Of a stretch of 64,000 bases of DNA, positions 57,801 through 64,000 are shown piece by piece. The stretch comes from Aptenodytes patagonicus. Taxonomy: Eukaryota; Chordata; Aves; Sphenisciformes; Spheniscidae. Position 1 is the stretch's first letter; every line of letters begins with the position of its first letter. The stretch is from positions 124,001 to 188,000 of the forward strand of contig NC_134975.1 in NCBI RefSeq assembly GCF_965638725.1. The letters run 5' to 3'. The translations under genes were made by a program, and so were the position numbers. The notes beneath the pieces were generated by a model, which made no database searches, was not told the DNA's origin, and saw only the letters and a program-made list of their open reading frames with translations.

Positions 57801-60800
57801 GCCAGCCCCCCCACCTCACCAGCCCCCCCGGGCGGTGAGAGACCCCCCCCCAGCGGCACCCGGACTTGGGGGGCTGGCGGGCAGCCCCCCAACCCCGCCA
57901 GCACCCCCCGGAGCCTCCACCTGCACCGCCAGGAGCGAGAAGCCTTCTTCAGCCTGCTGGGTAAGAGTTACCGGCCACAAACCCGCTGAAATCCTGTGGA
58001 AAACGGGGAAAACCAAATTCCTGGCGTTATTACAAACCCCCAAACCGGGAGGTTTTCCCCCCAAAATTAGTTTTGTGTGTTAACTTTTTTTGCTCTTCTA
58101 GAAGACGACGTGGTGCGGGAGTTCCTGTCGACGGACGTCTGCTGCAGGATTTCCGATAAGGTCAGTCCTTCAAAAAAAAAAACCCATGCTTTTTTTTTTT
58201 TTTAAGAAAAAAACCACCTTTTTTTGCCTGAATTTAGGGCTTTTTTTCTTTTCATTTTGCCTAAAATCCCATTTTTTTCCCTCGTTTCCCAGTACCTGCT
58301 GGCAATGGCGCTGACGTACTTCAAGCGCGCCGGCCTGCCCACCAGCGAGTACACCCGCATCAACCTCTTCACCGCCCTGTACGTACCCCCCCCCCCCCCC
58401 GTACCCCGGGGTGACCTCGCTAACGAAGCGCCGGGGTGGGGGGGGCTCTAATGAAGCTGTCTGCTCGCTAACGAAGTGTGCTGGGGTGGGGGGGGCTCTA
58501 ATGAGGCTGTCCGCTCGCTAACGAAGCACTGGAGTGGGGGGGGGCTCTAATGAAGCTGTCCGCTTGCTAACGAAGTGTGCTGGGGTGGGGGGGGCTCTAA
58601 TGAGGCTGTCTGCTCGCTAACGAAGCGCTGGGGTGAGGGGGGCTCTAATGAGGCTGTCCGCTCGCTAACGAAGTGCTGGGGTGGGGGGGGCTCTAATGAG
58701 GCTGTCCACTTACTAACGAAGCGCTGGGGTGGGGGGGGCTCTAATGAGGCTGTCTGCTCGCTAACGAAGCACTGGGGTGGGGGGGGGGGGTCTAGTGAAG
58801 CTGTCCGCTCGCTAATGAAGTGTGTGTGTGTCGGGGGGGGCTCTAATGAAGCTGTCTGCTCACTAACGAAGCGCGCAGGGGTGGGGGGTCTAATGAGGCT
58901 GTCTGCTCGCTAACGAAGCGCACGGGGTTGGGGGGGGCTCTAACGATGCTCCCCCAGAGCGCTCGCTAACGGAGCGGGGCTCTAACGATGCCATGAAACC
59001 TCCCCGAAGGGGGTTAGACCCCAAACCCCAGCCGTCACGGGGGACCCCCGAGCTGCCTCCTCCTCCTCCCGTTATCCCTGCTTGCCGAATTGCCCCCCCA
59101 CCCCCAAAACCCCCTGAATTCACCCCATTTCCCACCCCCCCCCACCCCCCCCCCCCCAGGTACCTGGCGAACGACATGGAGGAGGATGAGGAGGAGCGCA
59201 AGTACCAGATCTTCCCCTGGGCGCTGGGCCGCCGCTGGCGCCGGCTCTTCCCCCGCTTCCTCCGCCGCCGCGACCGCCTCTGGGCCCGCATGAGTTACCG
59301 GGCGGCCGTCAGCCGCCACTGCTGCGAGGAGGTCGGTGCCGCCCCCACCGAAACACACCCCAAAATCCCTTAATCTCACCCCAAAAAAAAAAAACCCCCA
59401 CCCCAACCCCTTAGTAGACCCTCACCCTCCCCAAAAAAATATCCCCAAAACGTGCTGAGGATCAAAAAAGAAAAGAAATTTGCGGTTTTTACTGCGGGTT
59501 TGCCCTCCGCCGCCGCTTTCCCCGCTGGAAAACGTCTGGTTTTTCTAAAAAAAACCCTGCTTTTTATTTTTAAGGTTAATTAGCGGGGGTTTGGGGTCAG
59601 GCAGGTCGCACCCCCTGGCGGGAAGGGGGGTGGGGGGGTGGCGGCGGTGGCCCCCCCCAACCTCACCCCGTTGCACCGGCTGCTGCCCGATGCTCGCGCC
59701 CGTATTTAACACCAGCTCGGTTGTGGAACCGAGGCGCGGTTTGGCCCCAAAATGGAGGGGTTTGGCCCCAAAATGCAGGTGGGGGGGGTTAAAACCTCAA
59801 AATGGGGGGGGTTGGCCCCAAAATGCAGGTGGGGGGGGTTAAAACCTCAAAATGGGGGGGGTTGGCCCCAAAATGCAGGGGGGGTAAAGCCCCAAAATGG
59901 GGGAGGTTGGCCTTAAAATGTAGGGGGTGTTAAGCCCCAAAATGGGGGGGTTGGCCCCAAAATGTGGAGGGGGGGTTTAAGCCCCCAAAATGTGGGGGGG
60001 TTGGCCCCAAAATGCAGGGGGGGTTAAGCCCCAAAATGGGGGGGTTTAGGCCCCAAAATGCAGGGGGGGGTTGGTCCCAAAATGTGGAGGGTGGGGTTTA
60101 AGCCCCAAAATGGGGGGGTTTGGCCCCAAAATGCGGAGGGGGGGTTAAGCCCCAAAATGTGGGGGTTTGGCCCCAAAATGCAGGGGGGTTTAAGCCTCAA
60201 AATGGGGTGGTTTAGCCCCAAAATGCGGAGGGTTTAAGCCCCAAAATGCGGGGGGGGTTTGGCCCCAAAATGGGGGGGTTAGCCCCAAAATGGGGACTTT
60301 GGCCCCAAAATGCGGGGGGGGGGTTAAGCCCCAAAATGTGGGGGTTCAAGCCCCAAAAATTCAGCACTCCCCCAACGCTTCAGGGGGGTGTTTTAAGCCC
60401 CCCCCCCCCCCAAATGCTGGGGTGGGGGGTGTTGGCCCCAAAACCGCGGGGTTCGACCCCAAACCCGTGGGGCGTCTGGTGGTGGTTTTTTTTTTTCCCT
60501 GACACCCCCCCCCGGCCCCTCCCGGCAGGTGATGGCGGCGGAGCCCTGGCACTGGGCCTGGCGGCGGGAGAGACCCCCCCACCACAGCGGGGCCGCCCGC
60601 CCCTACGGCAGGGACCCCGGGGACCCCGGCCCCCCGCGCCCCCCCACCTGCCTGCGCTGCGCCCGCCCTGCGCCCCCCCGGGGCCGGCTGAGGGGGGGCG
60701 ACGAGGAGGAGGAGGAGGAGGAGGAAGATGATGCCGCCGCTGCTGCCGTCTGGGCGCGGGACGTCTTCATCCTGCGGCCGCCCTGCCGGCGGCGTGCCCC

Positions 60801-60831
60801 CCTGCTCCCCCGGTACGCCAAGACCCACTGA
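57801..60831 (+). CDS. SPDYC: Speedy/RINGO cell-cycle regulator, 5' end not placed
   Basis: Speedy/RINGO proteins bind and activate CDK1/CDK2 without cyclin. Exons: 57801-57960, 58102-58160, 58293-58378, 59160-59331, 60529-60831, with consistent phases and a TGA stop. The Ringo core runs from [20 protein letters not shown] through [70 protein letters not shown] and [15 protein letters not shown] to [18 protein letters not shown]. The tail contains a CxxC-like TCLRCARP, an acidic Glu/Asp run and ends RYAKTH. The first exon is Pro-rich and has no obvious start Met, so at least one 5' exon is missing. The symbol rests on neighbourhood (human SPDYC is beside SYVN1, as I recall); by sequence SPDYA is also close. 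The family call is firm, the symbol moderate. Confidence 0.88.
58400..58980. repeat. 48-50-bp minisatellite in a Speedy gene intron
   Basis: About eleven units of GCTCTAATGAGGCTGTC, CGCTCGCTAACGAAG and GGGGTGGGGGGG. TAACGAAG recurs near 58421, 58469 and 58519. Units differ mainly in the length of the G run. It starts about 20 bases after the exon at 58293-58378. Confidence 0.93.
59745..60370. repeat. About 35-48-bp minisatellite in the last Speedy intron
   Basis: About fifteen units combining GGCCCCAAAATGCAGG and TTAAGCCCCAAAATGGGGG with variable G runs. It fills much of the intron between exons 59160-59331 and 60529-60831. Confidence 0.9.
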
Positions 60832-61245
60832 ACTCACGACGATTGGGCTGAAATCAGCCGAAATTGGGGCCGGGTCACGCCCTGAACGCACTTTTTTCCC
60901 ACCCCCCCCTCATAGTTTGCTCAAGGCAAAGCCAATATTGGGGTTTTTTGACTCAAAAAAAAAAAATCCACCTTCGCTCGCGGCAGAGCCCAACTGCTCT
61001 TTTCTACGGCGCAAACTAGCGACGTTCGGTTATTTTTCCCCGTTTTGTCCCTTTTTCCCCCCTTATTTATAACCCTTGCTGATAAAAATTGCCCAAAATG
61101 GCTTGTTTTCCGCCCGTTGCCCGATACCTCTCCCGGTTTTCAGCCCCCAAACTCGCCTCTCGCCCTCCGCGGTGAGGCCGAAGGTGGTGCGGGGTGGGGG
61201 GGGCGAGGCTGCGACGCCCCGACCCCTCCCGCCCTCCCCCTTTTC
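60832..61245. other. Speedy gene 3' flank to the gap
   Basis: About 410 bases with no AATAAA; the nearest variant is GATAAA at 61081. No other gene is recognised. The transcript end may be at that variant signal or inside the gap. Confidence 0.45.
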
Positions 61246-61445
61246 NNNNNNNNNNNNNNNNNNNNNNNNNNNNNNNNNNNNNNNNNNNNNNNNNNNNNNN
61301 NNNNNNNNNNNNNNNNNNNNNNNNNNNNNNNNNNNNNNNNNNNNNNNNNNNNNNNNNNNNNNNNNNNNNNNNNNNNNNNNNNNNNNNNNNNNNNNNNNNN
61401 NNNNNNNNNNNNNNNNNNNNNNNNNNNNNNNNNNNNNNNNNNNNN
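61246..61445. other. Assembly gap (200 N)
   Basis: Exactly 200 N, again a placeholder for unknown length. It separates the gene block from the satellite array, so their adjacency depends on scaffolding and is not shown by continuous sequence. Confidence 1.
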
Positions 61446-64000
61446 AACGTCGGCACCCTGAGCTGGCTGGCGAGCCCGGAGCCCCACTGTCTGTGGGGCT
61501 GTGGAAGGGCTGCCAAGGGAAGGCGAGGGCCAGCCACACCTGGCAGCCCTCGCTCCTTTCGTGTGGCAGCAGTCGCTGGACGTTCGCAATTTCGGAGCTG
61601 GGCTCTGGAGGCGGCGCAGACAGCGAGCAGGCAACAACGTCGGCACCCTGAGCTGGCTGGCGAGCCCGGAGCCCCACTGTCTGTGGGGCTGTGGAAGGGC
61701 TGCCAAGGGAAGGCGAGGGCCAGCCACACCTGGCAGCCCTCGCTCCTTTCGTGTGGCAGCAGTCGCTGGACGTTCGCAATTTCGGAGCTGGGCTCTGGAG
61801 GCGGCGCAGACAGCGAGCAGGCAACAACGTCGGCACCCTGAGCTGGCTGGCGAGCCCGGAGCCCCACTGTCTGTGGGGCTGTGGAAGGGCTGCCAAGGGA
61901 AGGCGAGGGCCAGCCACACCTGGCAGCCCTCGCTCCTTTCGTGTGGCAGCAGTCGCTGGACGTTCGCAATTTCGGAGCTGGGCTCTGGAGGCGGCGCAGA
62001 CAGCGAGCAGGCAACAACGTCGGCACCCTGAGCTGGCTGGCGAGCCCGGAGCCCCACTGTCTGTGGGGCTGTGGAAGGGCTGCCAAGGGAAGGCGAGGGC
62101 CAGCCACACCTGGCAGCCCTCGCTCCTTTCGTGTGGCAGCAGTCGCTGGACGTTCGCAATTTCGGAGCTGGGCTCTGGAGGCGGCGCAGACAGCGAGCAG
62201 GCAACAACGTCGGCACCCTGAGCTGGCTGGCGAGCCCGGAGCCCCACTGTCTGTGGGGCTGTGGAAGGGCTGCCAAGGGAAGGCGAGGGCCAGCCACACC
62301 TGGCAGCCCTCGCTCCTTTCGTGTGGCAGCAGTCGCTGGACGTTCGCAATTTCGGAGCTGGGCTCTGGAGGCGGCGCAGACAGCGAGCAGGCAACAACGT
62401 CGGCACCCTGAGCTGGCTGGCGAGCCCGGAGCCCCACTGTCTGTGGGGCTGTGGAAGGGCTGCCAAGGGAAGGCGAGGGCCAGCCACACCTGGCAGCCCT
62501 CGCTCCTTTCGTGTGGCAGCAGTCGCTGGACGTTCGCAATTTCGGAGCTGGGCTCTGGAGGCGGCGCAGACAGCGAGCAGGCAACAACGTCGGCACCCTG
62601 AGCTGGCTGGCGAGCCCGGAGCCCCACTGTCTGTGGGGCTGTGGAAGGGCTGCCAAGGGAAGGCGAGGGCCAGCCACACCTGGCAGCCCTCGCTCCTTTC
62701 GTGTGGCAGCAGTCGCTGGACGTTCGCAATTTCGGAGCTGGGCTCTGGAGGCGGCGCAGACAGCGAGCAGGCAACAACGTCGGCACCCTGAGCTGGCTGG
62801 CGAGCCCGGAGCCCCACTGTCTGTGGGGCTGTGGAAGGGCTGCCAAGGGAAGGCGAGGGCCAGCCACACCTGGCAGCCCTCGCTCCTTTCGTGTGGCAGC
62901 AGTCGCTGGACGTTCGCAATTTCGGAGCTGGGCTCTGGAGGCGGCGCAGACAGCGAGCAGGCAACAACGTCGGCACCCTGAGCTGGCTGGCGAGCCCGGA
63001 GCCCCACTGTCTGTGGGGCTGTGGAAGGGCTGCCAAGGGAAGGCGAGGGCCAGCCACACCTGGCAGCCCTCGCTCCTTTCGTGTGGCAGCAGTCGCTGGA
63101 CGTTCGCAATTTCGGAGCTGGGCTCTGGAGGCGGCGCAGACAGCGAGCAGGCAACAACGTCGGCACCCTGAGCTGGCTGGCGAGCCCGGAGCCCCACTGT
63201 CTGTGGGGCTGTGGAAGGGCTGCCAAGGGAAGGCGAGGGCCAGCCACACCTGGCAGCCCTCGCTCCTTTCGTGTGGCAGCAGTCGCTGGACGTTCGCAAT
63301 TTCGGAGCTGGGCTCTGGAGGCGGCGCAGACAGCGAGCAGGCAACAACGTCGGCACCCTGAGCTGGCTGGCGAGCCCGGAGCCCCACTGTCTGTGGGGCT
63401 GTGGAAGGGCTGCCAAGGGAAGGCGAGGGCCAGCCACACCTGGCAGCCCTCGCTCCTTTCGTGTGGCAGCAGTCGCTGGACGTTCGCAATTTCGGAGCTG
63501 GGCTCTGGAGGCGGCGCAGACAGCGAGCAGGCAACAACGTCGGCACCCTGAGCTGGCTGGCGAGCCCGGAGCCCCACTGTCTGTGGGGCTGTGGAAGGGC
63601 TGCCAAGGGAAGGCGAGGGCCAGCCACACCTGGCAGCCCTCGCTCCTTTCGTGTGGCAGCAGTCGCTGGACGTTCGCAATTTCGGAGCTGGGCTCTGGAG
63701 GCGGCGCAGACAGCGAGCAGGCAACAACGTCGGCACCCTGAGCTGGCTGGCGAGCCCGGAGCCCCACTGTCTGTGGGGCTGTGGAAGGGCTGCCAAGGGA
63801 AGGCGAGGGCCAGCCACACCTGGCAGCCCTCGCTCCTTTCGTGTGGCAGCAGTCGCTGGACGTTCGCAATTTCGGAGCTGGGCTCTGGAGGCGGCGCAGA
63901 CAGCGAGCAGGCAACAACGTCGGCACCCTGAGCTGGCTGGCGAGCCCGGAGCCCCACTGTCTGTGGGGCTGTGGAAGGGCTGCCAAGGGAAGGCGAGGGC
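61446..64000. repeat. 190-bp satellite array, 13.4 copies in view
   Basis: A head-to-tail repeat of exactly 190 bp: AACGTCGGCACCCTGAGC recurs at 61446, 61636, 61826 and so on to the window end. The copies I compared are identical. The unit is GC-rich and has an inverted pair, GCGAGGGC (61523-61530) and GCCCTCGC (61545-61552), that could fold into a hairpin. All three minus-strand frames remain open through the array because 190 leaves remainder 1 when divided by 3 and the unit has no minus-strand stop in phase. It looks like a centromeric or heterochromatic satellite; satellites of about 190 bp are known in several bird groups, but I cannot match this one to a named family. Confidence 0.97.

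Noticed and set aside
61063-63986. Minus-strand open frames of more than 900 codons
   Set aside because: They arise from a 190-bp satellite unit without minus-strand stops and run across an N gap. All three frames are open, which argues against coding.
61446-64000. CENP-B box in the satellite
   Set aside because: The closest match (TTCGCAATTTCGGAGC) fails at several required positions of the consensus.

Overview
The window is vertebrate nuclear DNA, almost certainly from a bird. It carries CR1 LINE fragments, one of them ending in the typical avian ATTCTATGATTCTAT tail. The genes are split by short, very GC-rich introns, and minisatellites and poly-G/poly-C runs are unusually dense, which fits a gene-rich dot microchromosome. 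Two runs of exactly 200 N (23525-23724, 61246-61445) are scaffold gaps of unknown true size.

Layout, left to right. 1-18045 holds the 3' part of the vitamin D receptor gene VDR (+): seven coding exons from the second zinc finger to the stop, with the exon for the first zinc finger not found, three CR1 LINE fragments in the left part, and a poly(A) signal at 18016. 18382-21950 is MYG1 (+), a DHH-type nuclease, behind a promoter packed with NRF1-type GCGCATGCGC sites; its coding sequence shows three single-base frame disturbances. 22599-22991 is a small open frame whose tail resembles the transmembrane/C-terminal end of LRRC3-family proteins. 23525-24900 is a gap followed by a G-run-rich array. 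24928-26293 is the 3' half of MRPL49 (+). 26337-43224 is a complete 709-residue PRPF39-type splicing factor gene (-), whose larger introns are each filled by a different minisatellite. 43704-53500 is SYVN1/HRD1 (-), complete at 604 residues. 53500-54515 is a promoter region with CCAAT boxes for both directions. 57801-60831 is a Speedy/RINGO gene (+), probably SPDYC. 61446-64000 is a perfect 190-bp satellite running off the window.

The gene neighbourhood combines relatives of human 12q13 (VDR, MYG1) with relatives of human 11q13.1 (MRPL49, SYVN1, SPDYC), plus a PRPF39-type gene whose human counterpart is, as I recall, on chromosome 14. The proteins share no pathway: a nuclear receptor, an RNA nuclease, a mitochondrial ribosomal protein, a U1 snRNP-associated splicing factor, an ERAD ubiquitin ligase and a CDK activator. 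What they share is the compact, tandem-repeat-rich sequence environment. No retroviral or other capsid/envelope-bearing element was recognised.

Exon limits below were placed by hand from splice-site consensus, reading phase and remembered family sequences; no alignment was run.
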